A DNA stretch of 64,000 bases from Immersiella caudata (GCA_030512335.1 JAULSU010000002.1:1302001-1366000), one strand, 5' to 3'. Shown: positions 10,991 through 23,900, counted from the first letter of the stretch. Numbers and translations: made by a program. Notes: a model not told the origin generated them from the sequence alone.

Positions 10991-11634
10991 TTGGTTATCT
11001 GCCCAGCATCCTGGTTACGGAGAAGAAAATATGACGATCCCTTTTATTTGCTATGTCATAACGCAGGCCGTCCCCCGCATCATGTAACCGGCGTTGAAAG
11101 AAAGTGTGCGAGAGGAGTCTATTTTAGAGGGAATGCAATGATAACATGCATCATCGGGGAGCTTTAGTTTGGGTGATGGGAAAAGCTATAATGACAGCAA
11201 AAGAATTGCCTTCATCTTCGTTGTTCTTTGTTGTCTGTGTTGTTGTCATCTTTTGTTGCGTCCGTCTTGTCTTGGAGGATTGTCTCAGGAGTGTTGATCT
11301 TGGGTAACGATACGATAGGGAGGTCATAGGATGGGTGTATCTTGAGAGCTAGTGGCACGATAGAGGGACATGGGGTGCGAGAAGGGTTGAGAGCTGCTGG
11401 TATTGGGTTTTCGTTTCTTTTCGTGTATCAAATTTGTGAGATCTGAACCCCGAATCTGATCAGAAGTCGGGGAGCTGGGTGTTCAAGAAGTAGCAACTAT
11501 CAGCTGGCCGCTCCTTTATTAAAAAAAAAGCAGCTCAACTCCCAAGCACAAAACACCCCATAATCTGTTTGAAGCTGAATGCTTTCGGTGAAGGTGATAC
11601 AACATCATGCTAGCGTTATGCATGCGAAGAAATC

Positions 11635-11685
11635 ACTGCAAATCTAGCCCCACAAGAGGCCGCGAAGAAGCTACCAACCAGTCAG
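11635..11685. repeat. degenerate direct repeat, copy 1
   Basis: About 51 bp beginning ACTGCAA and containing ACAAGAGGCCG and CCAGTCA. It matches 11751-11801 at roughly 70 percent by eye. Several differences are C/T or G/A. Confidence 0.4.
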
Positions 11686-11750
11686 ATCCCCGGGACTTGG
11701 GTTATCCTCTTACCATGAGTACGCCGGTGTGGCAGCTGCCGGAGACGAAT

Positions 11751-11801
11751 ACTGCAATTTTAGCCTCGCAAGAGGCCGAAGCAAGTTCTCCAGCCAGTCA
11801 A
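11751..11801. repeat. degenerate direct repeat, copy 2
   Basis: Second copy of the 51-bp unit, 116 bp downstream of the first, with GCAAGAGGCCG and CCAGTCA. A short third trace (TGCAATTCTAG) occurs near 11919. Confidence 0.4.
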
Positions 11802-12072
11802 AATTCCCAGCTCTACGAGACTCACACCATCAAGCTCCCTCAACAGGAATCGCATAGCCTCCTGTCCACAATAAGAAATTGATCAGCTCCCAAGGCCTTC
11901 CAAGTTTCTGTGTTGTACTGCAATTCTAGAGTTGGTGGGGGGCACCCGTCTCTGTCTATCTTGCCCCTCCTAACCCTACCCCCTAAACACTCCCACCTAC
12001 CGCGAAAAGGGGGTCCGCCTGCAGCGGTTCCCGCCGTTATGGACCGCTAAAATAGGCTGTGATCCCAACAAA

Positions 12073-12079
12073 GCGGGTT

Positions 12080-12110
<31 letters not shown>

Positions 12111-12177
12111 ATAATAACTTCATTCCATCAATCTAATTGATATCTGAAGGTCATGTGTTCGATCCACATAAACCGCA
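12073..12177 (+). tRNA. tRNA-Phe (anticodon GAA) with 32-nt intron
   Basis: All arms can be folded by hand. The D arm is GCTC/GAGC. The anticodon stem TCAGA/TCTGA encloses loop CTGAAGA, with anticodon GAA at 12106-12108. The T arm is ATGTG-TTCGATC-CACAT. The discriminator is A, and there is no encoded CCA, as expected in a eukaryote. The intron at 12110-12141 sits in the canonical place after position 37 and contains CTTCA, able to pair with the anticodon region as in other intron-bearing pre-tRNAs. The mature tRNA would be 73 nt. The acceptor stem GCGGGTT/AAACCGC has one G-A mismatch at pair 5-68. Internal A and B boxes are intact and a T6 terminator follows. Confidence 0.9.
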
Positions 12178-12186
12178 ATCAACTTA

Positions 12187-12192
12187 TTTTTT
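12187..12192 (+). terminator. RNA polymerase III T6 terminator of tRNA-Phe
   Basis: Six T residues start 10 nt after the tRNA 3' end, the standard Pol III termination signal. Confidence 0.7.
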
Positions 12193-13062
12193 GTCTTTAT
12201 TATTCATGCAGCTTTGAGTTGAGTTGAGCCAGCTTGAGATGGCGATTTTCATTTTTCGGGATTTGGCAGAGGACGTTGTGGTGAGGCATGGCTCTGGTGC
12301 GGCGAGTCCATCCTTTTTGCTGCTTGACATGATGTCGCGGAACGACCCAAAGACCTTGTTTGGTTCTCTCCCCGGGCATTTGAGATTGAGAGAGCATTGC
12401 AATGTCTGTTCGCTAGAAAGGCAGCTGAGATACAAAGGAATTGAATGGATTGCGGCATTGGGTGGTCAAGCGGCTGCACATGCTGTTCCTCATCCCCGAG
12501 TACCTCCTGGGATGGGAAGCAACCTTTTGGGCAATGTCGGTGCTGGAGCTGGCGGCCTGCCCGGCCCGCACAGGTTTAGCCCCTGAGGGCTGAAACCTAA
12601 GGCCTGGGAGGTTACCTTTCTCACAGCAGCGAACTAGAAATCTTAAAGCATGTTCCTACTGTTGCGGAATGGATTGGTGAGAGGCGTGAGGAACATCCAA
12701 ACTGGCTGAGGTTTTAGCCAAACTACGGAGAGCTAAAACACACAAGACATCAATGAGAACACTGCGGGAGCATCCAAAACATCTGCACTTGGCAACTTCA
12801 CGTAAATAGTAAATGATCTCGCGTGGCTCAACAGCTGTGTTGTTATGGTATTGTCATTTTCCTTCGTCCTAAACCCATGCCCAGCCTGTTACCAGTGATG
12901 AACTGGAAAAACGAAATGCAGTTGCCGCACTCTCTTATTCCCAGGGCTAAATGCTCACTGAGATAGGCAGCAAGCCAAAATAGACCATCAACACCCCGGC
13001 CAAAAGCCAATGCAAACCCTGTGCACAACCCAGCCGTCGAGACACCTTCCCTAACCCATCCT
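12193..13062. other. intergenic region between tRNA-Phe and RPS8 3' end
   Basis: No gene is supported. It includes the presumed 3' UTR of RPS8 on the minus strand. The 120-codon plus-strand ORF at 12224 has no family features. Confidence 0.45.
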
Positions 13063-13960
13063 TTACTTGTGGTGAATCTTGCGCTGGTAGAAAGCGAGCT
13101 CCTCGCCCTCAAGGATGTAGCCATCGCAGCGGCCGGACTGGCCGGGACGGCTGGAGACGACGGCGTAGAGACGACCGGCCTCGAACTGCTTCTCGAGAAC
13201 GCCCTCGACCTTGCCGGTGGCCTTGAAGCGAGCTTCCTGCTTCTTGGTTACGCTGTTGCTCTTCTTGGTCTCTTCAACGGCCTGACCCTGCTTCTGCTGG
13301 CGGCGGCGACCGATGGGCTGGCCATAGTGGGCCTCGTACCACTGACGGAAAGGAGCGGCATCGATCTGGACAACGGCCGACTTGGTGAGGGTATTGGTAC
13401 GGACGAGCTCGTTGTTGGAAGGGTGGTCTGCACAGCCGCGTCAGTGTCTTCAATTCCCTGCTACCGCATCAGAGCCCAACTCACAGGCGACGACGATCAC
13501 ACGGGTCTTGCGGGTGATGCCCTCGGAGGCCCACGCGAAGTTACCGGAGTCGAGGCGGAGGGCACGGTACTTGTGGTTACCGCCGCGAGTGCGAACAGTG
13601 TGGATGCGCTTGGCACCGATACGGGTGTTCGCGGGCTGACGGCCCAACTCGAAGGCTCTCTTCTTCCCTGCCGCGCTGTCAGAAAAATCATGTCTTTCCA
13701 AAGCGTGTGTACAGGCTCAGAACGCATGGGGTCGGTCATCCCGCCCGCCGAAGCGGTCGGGACGCCTTCCAAGCGGACCTTCGAGGAACATATTCATTGT
13801 GGGAGGAGGTACATACGGTAGTAACTGCAGGCACACAGAAGTTAGCATTCGAGGTCTAGCAGAAGCCGCCGCGGGCAGATGGGGAGAAGGAGAGGGAAAC
13901 TTGCGCTCGCTTGGCACCGGTGTGCGAGCGCTTGTGCCGAGAGTCTCTGGAGATACCCAT
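13063..13960 (-). CDS. RPS8: 40S ribosomal protein S8 (eS8)
   Basis: A component of the small ribosomal subunit. The proposed exons are 13905-13960, 13817-13824, 13485-13667 and 13063-13427, giving 203 residues, the usual eS8 length. Recognisable segments are MGISRDSRHKRSHTGAKR at the N-terminus, KKRAFELGRQPANTRIGAKR, VRTRGGNHKYRALRLDSGNF, YHPSNNELVRTNTLTKSAV and the C-terminal EELAFYQRKIHHK. Exon 2 is only 8 nt (TTACTACC); it completes Ala and encodes Tyr-Tyr plus the first base of Arg. It is needed to restore the conserved AKRAYYRKKRAFE. Intron 1 (13825-13904) must use a GC donor (GCAAGT), because the available GT donor breaks the frame. A 5' UTR intron at 13972-14033 is also likely. Confidence 0.95.
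13817..13824 (-). other. 8-nt micro-exon of RPS8
   Basis: TTACTACC is flanked by a GC-AG intron ending CTGCAG and an intron starting GTATGT. Without it, the junction loses the Tyr-Tyr-Arg conserved in eS8 and the frame. Confidence 0.75.
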
Positions 13961-13971
13961 TTTGTCGGTGG

Positions 13972-14033
13972 CTAGAAAATGAGCGTGTTAGTTGTTGTTG
14001 AGGCGATCGCAATGGCAGAAACCGGCTGCTCAC
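13972..14033 (-). other. probable 5' UTR intron of RPS8
   Basis: The donor GTGAGC follows ACGAG. The branch ACTAAC and acceptor TTCTAG lie 11 nt before the ATG. Leader introns are common in fungal ribosomal protein genes. Confidence 0.6.
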
Positions 14034-14040
14034 CTCGTTG

Positions 14041-14905
14041 GTCGTGGGTTGACTTGTCGGGCTGGTCGGTTGTGGAAATCGCAGATTCCAAGCGCACAAT
14101 CTTTTTTTGGGAAATGTGGGCGAAATTTCTCGGGGCTTAGGTTGAGCCGGACCGGTGGGGCTGGTTCTTCACCATAGCAAGGGCTGAAGTGGGGCCGGAA
14201 TTTCAGCTTGGCGGCCCGCTTTTCTTGTGAGGCAAGCATCGCCATTCCCTTGAAGAGCACTTTCACGTTGATGCAAGCTGTCGATGGGAATCCAACAAAA
14301 GTGATTAGTATTTCCAACTTTCGTTACAGGCTACCTAAACTAACGTAAGATTACAGAATGTAAGTTAGTCTTGTAGCTTCATGTTTTCGCCGCTGTCCGA
14401 CAGGAGACCTGAGACACAACATAGGGCGGGCGTCTTTTGAAAAAAAAAAAAAAAGGGCAGTGAACGGATTCAGTAGGAAACTAAGTCAGCTGGAGCATCA
14501 CTGCAACTCCCACATCACGATTTCAGATGACAAACACAGATCATGGTAAACTCGCTATTGCCTCGCATCTAAACTAGCACTACAAATTGTCTTCTCAAAC
14601 AGGCTCAGCAAGAGAGTGACCTGCACTTCACCCTCAAACCAAGACCCCTCCAAGTAAGACAGGCAAAAGCTGAAGCCTGTATTCACATACAATGCGACGA
14701 AATCCCAACTCGCCACCGCTGTTCTCCTCCGATTCGTACGGTTGGAAATGCTCAAAAACCCCTGATGCTCGGCAACTCCAGTGACAGGATGGGCAATTTA
14801 TGCCCTCCCTCCTACCACGTCGTAATTCCAAAGAGGCCATCCTCCCCATGCAATGCGATACCACCGTCCCTTACTCTCCTGCATCTGCACAACTGCCAGC
14901 CTTGT
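14041..14905. other. region between TOM1 3' end and RPS8 5' end
   Basis: Holds the RPS8 promoter and the TOM1 3' UTR. A poly(dA:dT) run of 15 lies at 14440-14454, about 480 bp upstream of the RPS8 ATG. Such tracts often exclude nucleosomes at ribosomal protein promoters; that role is inferred here. Confidence 0.45.
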
Positions 14906-17900
14906 CTATGCGAATCCGAAATACTCGCTGCCCTGCGTGATTGCTTTGAGAACTTGGGCTCGCAAGATGTCGTAGCTCTCGTATTCGGGAAGGTCAAGCT
15001 CTGTTGAAGTTGTCAGCACCCGTGCAGCGTATCCTGGAGAGAGTTATACTTACGGTTGAAGCAAGTGTGAGAACTGGGAAGTCTCTCCTTGTTACCGTAG
15101 TCACGGTGGATGTTGAACCGGCTGATGCCGTTCATGCCCTCTAGCTCCTTGAAGCCGTTGAGTGGCACCTTGGATGTTCCCGTGACAAACTGGAGAAGCT
15201 TGGCCCGCTCTTCTTTGTCAAAGGAGCGCACCGCACGCCAGAACCACTGGATCTGTTGCGAGGCTGCTGTGTAGTTGTGGTATTCGGTGTTGCTCTTCCA
15301 GTCGTCAACATCAATGTCGGGAAGACCGGAAATGAGCAGTTCCAGCTCCTGCTCATTGAAGATGGCAATGAGCTCCTCGGGAATGATCTCGTGGAAGCCT
15401 AGCATCAAATATTAGCTATAATCGTCACGGAAAACACGCAAGTAAACTTACCCTTCAGGAAGTGCTCCATCTGATCCTTGACCGAGGAGAGAAGCTTGTG
15501 CTCTACGATCATTCGCACATATTCGTGCTTGTTCTCCTCAGTGACTGGGATGTTGCGGCCGTTGTCACAAAGGTCCACAACCTTGGTGACGCCGAACTCA
15601 TCATCCTCAACTGAGAAAGTTTCGGTGATGATGTCCGTAATGTCGTTCTCGAGCATCCAGACGAGAGACTTGTAGTAGTCTGGGTCGAATGACTCCATGT
15701 CCTTGACTGAGACCGCCTTGCCAAGGATGCGCTTGTACACTGCGCGACTGAAGTAGCAGTCCAGCAATCTGCCCTCGTAGAGAGCCTTGCCGATGATGCG
15801 TCCGATGAATTTGAAGAAGCTCAAGTGCTCATCGTTGATAGCGCTGAGCTTGTTGGGGTGGAATGTCGTGCGGTCCGACGAGACCGGGATGAAGAGAGCG
15901 TAGTTGGGGTCAAACATCTGCCGGGCGAGCACTTGGAACCACTCGCGCGTCACACCGCCGGCATCGACACCCTCTTCGCCGTGGAAACGAATGTTGAGCT
16001 TCCCAAACTTCATCTCGGCACCCGACTTGAAGTACAGCGCCTTGAAGGAGTCGTGGAATACATGCTCGCGGCGCACCTGGAGCTGCAAAGGCGCGTACGT
16101 GTTACGTGCCTGTTGGCTGCCTGCCTTAGAGTGCACGCTACGGTTGAAATAGTTTCGTTTGTTGTCAAACTCCAGCACTTTGGGGTTCTTGACAAGGAGC
16201 GAGAACGTCCCTGACATTAGCTTGGGGTTGTGTCGGACCAGCTCGTTAAGGATTCTTCGGTGTTCCTCGGTAAAGCTGAAGAACAAGTCTGTGATGCGGT
16301 TCTCCGGAGGGGGGCTCGAAAGCAGCATCTCTTTCGCGGTAGTCTGGGAGGCAGAGTGGTCTGATAGCGTCGTGTTCTTACACACGACCATTAGAGACTC
16401 AATGAGCGGCAGGAGAATGGTAGCCACGTTCAGCATGTTCTCGCGCTGTCGGATAGCGCACAGGCATCCGCTCAACTTTTCCCACATGGTGCCGAAAGTC
16501 GGGTTCCAATACAGGGAGCCCAGGAGATCCTCCTTAGTGTTCTCCTTGGTATCGCTGTCGCTGGAGTCCGACTTCTTGTTCTTGCTCTCGAAGAGATGAT
16601 CCAACGCAGTAAGAACACGAAGGAGCTTGTTTTGCTCTGAAGCTCCGGGTGAGAATTTGGCCAGGGCAACTCCTTGTATCTCAGTACCAGATTCTGCCTT
16701 CACAATGTGCGGCAAGAGATCGTCCAGATCCGAGAGAATGTTCTCGCTCAGGGCCCTAGCCTGTCGTACAAGCTCTTCGCCAAAGATCTTCTTGGCACCA
16801 GGGATGTTGGAAAGATTCTTGATGGTCGAGATTGTGTTCTGAAATGTCTTGGAACTGCATTCCCGGGCAACAAAGATGTTGATAACCAACTTGAGGTTAT
16901 GCTCGGAGATGACTGGTGGCGTCAACGTCCTTGTCTTTTTCTCTTCTACCTTCGTCTCTTTCGCAGTGGAAGACTCGGCAGCAGGCAGCTCGGTGGCTTC
17001 GGCCGTCTGCTCTGTTTGCTCTCCCGCGGAAGTTGTTGCGTGTTCCTCCTCTCCAGTGGCTTGTCCCTCTGTCTGGGTGGCGACGGTTTCAGTGGCCTTG
17101 GCCTTCTCGGCATCTTTCTGCTTAGCCTCCTCTTCTGCCTCCTTGCGACGGCGTTCGATGGCCTGCAGCGGATACGTGACCTTGTTGAGCAGATCCGCAA
17201 GATGTTGCATAACGGCCGAACTCTCCATGATGAGGCTGCGATCGAGGAGACTGAGGAGCGAGTTGATGGCATACTTCTGAGCCTTGCTGTTGACGTCTTT
17301 GCCCTTTCCCTTGCGGCTAAGGCTGCGTTTGAGTGTCGAAGCCACAGTCTCGTGCTCTGTCAAAAACAGCGATGGCACATGCACATTTCCTGCAAGGTAC
17401 ACGAGAAGATCAAGGCACTGTTGAACGACCAGAAGAGGCGAAACATCAGAGTTTGTCGAGATTTGATTGTTGGTGCTGATGTTCGTATACGTCCTCTTGA
17501 GACTGGTAGGCGTTTTGGGGTCCTTGTCTTTCGGCTGCTTTGCCTTCAACGATAATTGGCTGAAGCTGCGCTCCACGGCATCCATATCGGTGCTTCCATC
17601 TTGCAGAATCTGAAGAAGGGTAGAAATGACCTCAAGTCGGTTCTGTCGGTTCTCGCAGACATGCGAAAAGACCTCAAAGAGGTAGTTGCGAATGGATCCC
17701 TGCTGAGTAACGAACATGAGCCGGAGGAGGGTGGCAACACCGGCTTTGTCGAGCATCTGCACAATGCTGCGGCGCTGGGCTTTAGGGTCTATCGCACCGC
17801 TGGCTTCGGGTTGGCGGTTTTCATGGGCGCGAGGGATGGCCTGCGGTGCCCGGCGGCTCTGATGATGTCTTTGGAGGGCCCGCGCCTCCGCAGCCAACTC

Positions 17901-20900
17901 AGGAGGCAAATGGTCGATGAGGTCATCGCCCTGGTCGATCAAGACCTGCGTTCTGAGCTCAGGGGGGAATGTCAGCAAGATGCTGGCGGGATCCATGTCT
18001 GCTGGGCCAGCATCCTGTCCTGCTGCTCCGGCTTGACCGCGCGGATCTTGGCGATTGCGACGACGCTGTTCTGCGCGTTCTTGCGCAACGATCTCCTCAC
18101 GCAACTCCTCGGGAAGCGCCTCAAGAAACTCTTGGAACACTTCCGTGTTCTCACCTTCCACTGCAGCTTGCTCACGAGCTTGTGATCTCCTAGCGCTTAT
18201 AGTCTGGGCAATCACCTCCTCTCTGAACTCATCCGGAAGCGCAGCGAGGTACTCGGGGTCGATGCCAAGATCGGTGATGTCGACGGTCTCGCCACGGATG
18301 ACAGTCGTGACGCGCTCTCTAGGCGCTTCAGGCTGTTGCTCAGGTTGCGGTGCCGCATGGGCCTCAACGCCCTCCATCGCTTGAGGCGCTTCGGCTTGTC
18401 CTGCCTCTGCGCGGCTCTCAGCTTCTTCGGCAGCTTGCGCAGCCGCTTCGGCGCGCTGGCGCTCGGCACGCTCACGCTCTTCAGCCTCTTGCTTCTCTCT
18501 TGCCGCCTTCTCCTCCGCTTCCTTGGCTTCCCGCAACTTGCGCTCCAACTCGTCGCGACGCTTGCGCTCCTCTTCCTTCTTCTGCCTCTCTTCCTCTTCT
18601 CGAGCTTTCTGTTCCTTGTCGGCCTGCTTTGCAGCGGGCATGAGAGACCCGAGGATCTTGTTGTACAGCCTAGCGGCCTTGTCTGGGTGATTCGAACCGA
18701 ACACCATTTTGGCCTCCTCTTGCCAACGGTCCACTGTGAGTTCCGGTGTGAAGCTTACAGCTTGGGCAGGCTCCTGGTAGACAGCTCGGTCGGGATCGGC
18801 GCGAGACTCCCGCATGGCGTGCGATGCACCCATAGGAATGCTGAACTGGCGCACACTGCTGCCGGGGGTCAATCTGAAATGGAGTCGATCGTGGCGTCCT
18901 GCCATTGCCGGGAGGGAGTTAACCAGCTCGTTGATAAAGGCCAGCGGACTCTCCATGGTACCAAGGAGGCTAGTGGGCAGCCCGAACTGGATTAGGTTGG
19001 AATGGATATCGCGGGGCGATGGGTCTCGTCCGGCTCTGTTGCTAGGTAGAAGTAGGGGGTTGACGCCATCGTCGACGGTGTTCGGCGCGGAGCGTGGATG
19101 GTGGTGGGAACGCGAGATGAAATTCCGGAAATCGGCTGCATAGGGGTCAGCGATGAAGTCGGAGACTGCTAAATCCGCCCCGCGCTCAAGGTCATCAAGT
19201 ATCGAACGGAGTCGAGTTAACCTACCCCCTAGCCCATCGCGCGGTCCTCCAATCATGAACTGAGTAGTTGGGAATGCGCCTCGTGCACCACCAGGCCGGA
19301 ATCGTGGTTGGGGCTCAATCGCAATATCCCAACCCAGACCCAAAGGCATGTTGGTGGGCATCATCTCATCACCTAGAACCAATGTTAGTGAAGAAGGTTG
19401 CGAGACTCGAGAGCAAGGATGCACCTACGCATGTGGTCTTGGTCGTAGTAGAGGCCTTCGTCATCGACCTCTTCCTCGTCCTCTTCGTCTGCTCGAATTA
19501 GTAAACACCTGGAAGCACAGAGTGTAAGCCACGCACCGTCTTCGTCTACCCCATCCTCGAGATAGTCATCCTCAAACGCTTGGATCTCTTCCGCGTCCAT
19601 ACCATCAGCTTCCATCACGGTGCGAAGATCCCCGGGGAACGGACTAAGCGTCCTAGCTTCGTGGAACTCGTGCATGTGAGCCTCATGAAGGTTCTGAGCC
19701 TCTGCCTCGAAGTCGATCTCGTCCTCGTCTTCTTCGTCTTCTTCGTCGGTTCCACTCTCCCAGCCCGAGGCCCCATCATCTTCCATGGGGTTGCCTTCTT
19801 CATCCACGACCTCAATTTGGTCTTCGACGTCCTGCATGTCATCAGAGTCGAGCTCATCGTCTTCTTCGTCGGACGGCTCGTCGTCATCGTCCTCATCCAT
19901 GTCTTCGTCGTCGTCTTCGTTCTCGCCCATGATGACCTCGACAACGCCAGGTTCACCTGAAAGACCCTCGATCGGCCCCATCTCACCGAGTTCCTCGTCA
20001 TCGTCGCTCGGGTTATCTTCACCGTCTTGGGACATGTCGTCTCCGTAGTCCAGCTCTTCATCATACTGATCATCGTCATACATGTCATCGTCGTCTAACT
20101 GTGTTAGTAAAGCCTGGGTGAGATGTAAAGAGAAGAAAACCTACCCTCTTCAGAATCCTCCGAAAAGTCGTCCTCGCGCCCAGGCTCAAGCATTCCCAGC
20201 GCCGAGTTTCGGTAAAGATCTGGTGTCTCCTCGCGGTCGGAATCCATGTCGGAGAGGGAGGAAGCTGATGCAAAATCATCGTCGACCTGGTCTGCTGATG
20301 TTACCGGCATAACATCGGATTGGCTGAGCTCGATTGCCGTCTTCGTCAGAGACTTCAGAACGCGGAGAATGTACTTGATGGTGCGCTTGACGTTCGGGAA
20401 CGTCAGATCAATGTCCGCGATAGACGCCGTGAGGGCAGCAAGATAGCCCTTCTCGTACATCATACGTCGGATCTGTTTCTGAGAGCTGGAAATCGCAGGG
20501 TCAGTTCCACGGGTATTGCTAGGAACCGGATCCTTTTCGCCCATCATCTGGCTCATGAGTTCAGCGAGGCAGATCATGCGTCCATAGCGAACGTCAAATG
20601 GCTCGCCAGGAACAGAAGCCTCCTTGTACGCGCGCAGGATAGTGTCAAGTACAAACCGGCGGACGAACAGCAAGTCAGGTTCGTCATCGTACTCCCAAGC
20701 ACCGCGGTGTCGATCGAAAGCCTTCTCGCCAGTTCTGGATACCAAAGCCACGAGCACTGCTTGGGCTTGGCTTGAAGTCGCGGCCTTCTTTTTGATCGCC
20801 ACCGAATCCATATTGTTGATTGTGTGTGACAAGCAAAGCAAATCGTTCAAGAGGTAGTTCAGCACACTTGAGCGGGGCTTGATGGGGGTGCCGGTCTGCA

Positions 20901-23900
20901 TCGGGGCACTGCGCTTGAAGTTGATGAACTCGACCTTGGCGCGAGTGAAGCTTTGCAGAAGCTCAGCGAGGCAGTTCAGCAGGAAGCACCGGTAGACAAA
21001 GATAGGGTGATCCTCCGCTTTGAACACAGGCTTCGACGTCTTCTTGTCTTTTTCCTTGGCTTCAACCACCTGTTCTTCGCCAGAAGAAGACACAGCATCG
21101 CCGTTAGGAGCAGAATCGGCGGTAGACGTCCCTTCCTTGCCTGTGGAGGTAGAAACTTCCTTGTCATCAACCTCCCTGTAATTAAGTAGCTCACACAGGA
21201 GGAAATGGACAACGCCGTCAGGGTTCTCGAGAACCGGACGCTTGAGCTCTTGAGCAGTGGTCTTCATTACGTCCAGCATCTCCTTGTTAGTTTCAGTGGT
21301 GGGCTTAACATCACTGATGGTGAGATCCTCGGTTGCCTGAACAGCAGGCTCAATCGAAGCGTCCTTCGCTGGAACTGCCGCATCCGAGGGCTTCTCCTTG
21401 AGAGCAAGGGTGTGCGGCCTCGGGGCGGAGTCTATCGGCTGGGTTTGCCAGCGCGGTAGCTTGACAATATCGAGAGTGACCTCAATGAAGATCTTGGGGG
21501 ACCGGAGCGCCACATGGGAGAGATAGCGCAGATAGGACTGGATATCTGGTGATGGCCGGGTAGAACTCCTGGTGTGGTTGTGCATGTATTGGCGAATCTC
21601 AGCCTCCATGATCTGACGGATAGTCTGCTCATCCTCCACGATGTGCCGAAGAATAATCATGATGTTGTCGGAGATGTGCGATTTTTTCAGGCGGGTAGAC
21701 CCACCGCTGCAAAGCTGCTTCGCCATGACGAAGAGCCTTTGCAGGTTTCGCTTCTCTCCCACAACCTTTGCCACCGAGTAGTCCCGCGTGAGAATTACGA
21801 GAATTCGCAGGACAGATACAGCAAGAGCCTGTTCCTTGCCGATGCGGGGAAGGACCTCGAGTATCTTTGTCAAGAGGCCCAAGCGCTGCTCAGGGGTCAA
21901 ATTGGGCTCCTTCTGAACTAGCTCCGGAGTCTGAACAGGCTCCTCGTCACTCGTCGGCGGTCTCCACTTGAACTCTGGAGGCTGCGCATCGTCGGCTAGA
22001 AGCAGCTCAAACATGAGGAGAAGATATGGCATCCATGGAGGCAGTTCCTCGTTTGACCCAGCAGGCGGAAGCTCCAAGAAGACCAGATACTCGGAGATGT
22101 TGCGCTTGAGTGCAGGTAGCGTCGACTTAAAGAAGAGTGCATTCTGTTTGAGGAGGAGGCACAACAGGTGAGCGTATGCGGCGATGCTTTGGCCGTTGGC
22201 CTTCCTTTCCTCTTCGTCGTCAACGGGAAACGATGTCAGGGCATCTGCAAGAGTTTCCCCGACCTCAATCCGCTTGTCTTCACTGTCGGGCTTGAAAAGC
22301 GTGTCCTTGATGAGGTCGGAAATGTCAAACACGGAGTCGGGATGCGCCCGAATGACGTCGAGACAACGGTCAATGAGGTCCTCCTGGAGAGCCGCTCGCT
22401 CGGCGTCAAGGTCATCTTTCGTGACAGCAGCCGAGGTTTCTTCCCCTACAGCCTGGTTCGATGACGATGCAGGTTTGGCAGGGGCATTGGTCTCCTGGCT
22501 AGTGGAGCGCTGGCTGGAGGTGGCAAGATCATCGTCATCATCTGAATCGTCTGAAGAGTGCTCGTCAAGGTCGCCATGCATGGGGTTTCCAGCTGCAGGA
22601 GATGGATCGAGTGACATAGGGTCGACCACGAAGTCTCCTGACGTGGCAAGCGACGCCGGCTGCTCCCCAGATTCTCCGGCCGTTGTAGTTGGAGGTTCGC
22701 GATACGCCTCCGCTTCGGGGATGGGATTTCGTTTTCCAGCCACACCCTTCTTGTGAAATTTGCAATACTCGGTGGAATCCTCAGCTCTCCCTAGCGAACG
22801 GTATACTGCTTCTCGAACGAGGTCTTTGTCGGGATACAGACGAGAAAGGGTCTTGATGTGGTCTTGGTACGAGTCCCACGGGAAAGTAACCACAGGACGA
22901 CCCTTGTAGGTTGGCATGGGCGATTTGTTGTCAGCCTTTCGGAAAGCGCCGGCCTCCATATCAGCAGCCGAAACAGTCTTGAGAATTTCAATGATTTTCT
23001 TGAGAATCTCGGGGGTGGACTTTTCGATGAGCGACTCGTTCTCCCACAGCTTGCGAACAACCGGCAAGATCGTCATCCTAAGTTCGACAACAAGTTGGTG
23101 GCTGTAATCCTTGCCCCGGCCCCAGCCTGGTGGAGGTAGTTGGCTTTGAGCAAGCGACTCAGTGACATTCTTGCCGTTGACGATGAGGGCATAGATCTCC
23201 AGAATCTTTTTCATAGCTGCTGCTGCAAGCCTGGACTTATTAGAATCTCCAGAGCTGCTCTGGTAGACCTCGCTAGCAAACTTGTGGAGCAAATCATTGA
23301 GAACCTCAAACCCGCCGTGCTCCTTGAATGCAACCAACACAGGCACGATCAGCTGAACAGCATGGCGGTCAGTGTGCCGCTGGGAGTCGACCAGCATCTC
23401 ATGAACGGTGTGAAACATAATGATCCAGTATTGGAAGTCATTAACCGTCGACTCCCGCTCAGGCGGTTTCAACTGGTCCAGAACTGTTTCCGCAAGGGCC
23501 TCTGCGAGACCAAGATGACGGTGTCGAAGATACTGGTCCGTCACACGGCGTTGTAGCAGGGACTTCCCAGTCGTTTGGAAAAAGGGCAACGTGGATGGCA
23601 GGATAGAATGGAGAAGTCCACGAAGGGTGTGAAAGTTGCGGTACTGGACAGTCGCCTGCTCCTCTTCAGAGAGACTTTTGCTCGGTACAGACATGTCCTG
23701 GTCTCCGGCAGTCCACGAGGCTGTGAGAACATCCGCAATTGCAAGATCATCAACCGGAGGGGTAACCAGGTCACCATCACGCTCCGATGATATCTTGGGG
23801 CCCGTCCAGTGCTGCGGCACAAGAGCCCTGATAGACATCTCCTCGGTCAAAACCTGGCGAAGAAGTGGTCCGAGGTCTTTGATCAGCCGGGTGTAATAGT

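Larger units (their letters stand above)
10991..12072. other. intergenic region downstream of TBC gene
   Basis: This holds the likely 3' UTR of the TBC gene (T/G-rich around 11215-11270), a run of nine A near 11521-11529, and a degenerate direct repeat (see 11635-11685 and 11751-11801). No credible CDS was found; the 91-codon ORF at 11607 spans the repeat and looks non-coding. Confidence 0.5.

Noticed and set aside
13021..13821. 266-codon plus-strand ORF
   Set aside because: It is antisense to RPS8, whose spliced reading gives an exact eS8 protein. The ORF reflects codon bias on the other strand.
16674..17555. 293-codon plus-strand ORF and similar ones up to 19000
   Set aside because: Antisense to the TOM1 coding exon, with low-complexity Leu/Arg content and no family features.
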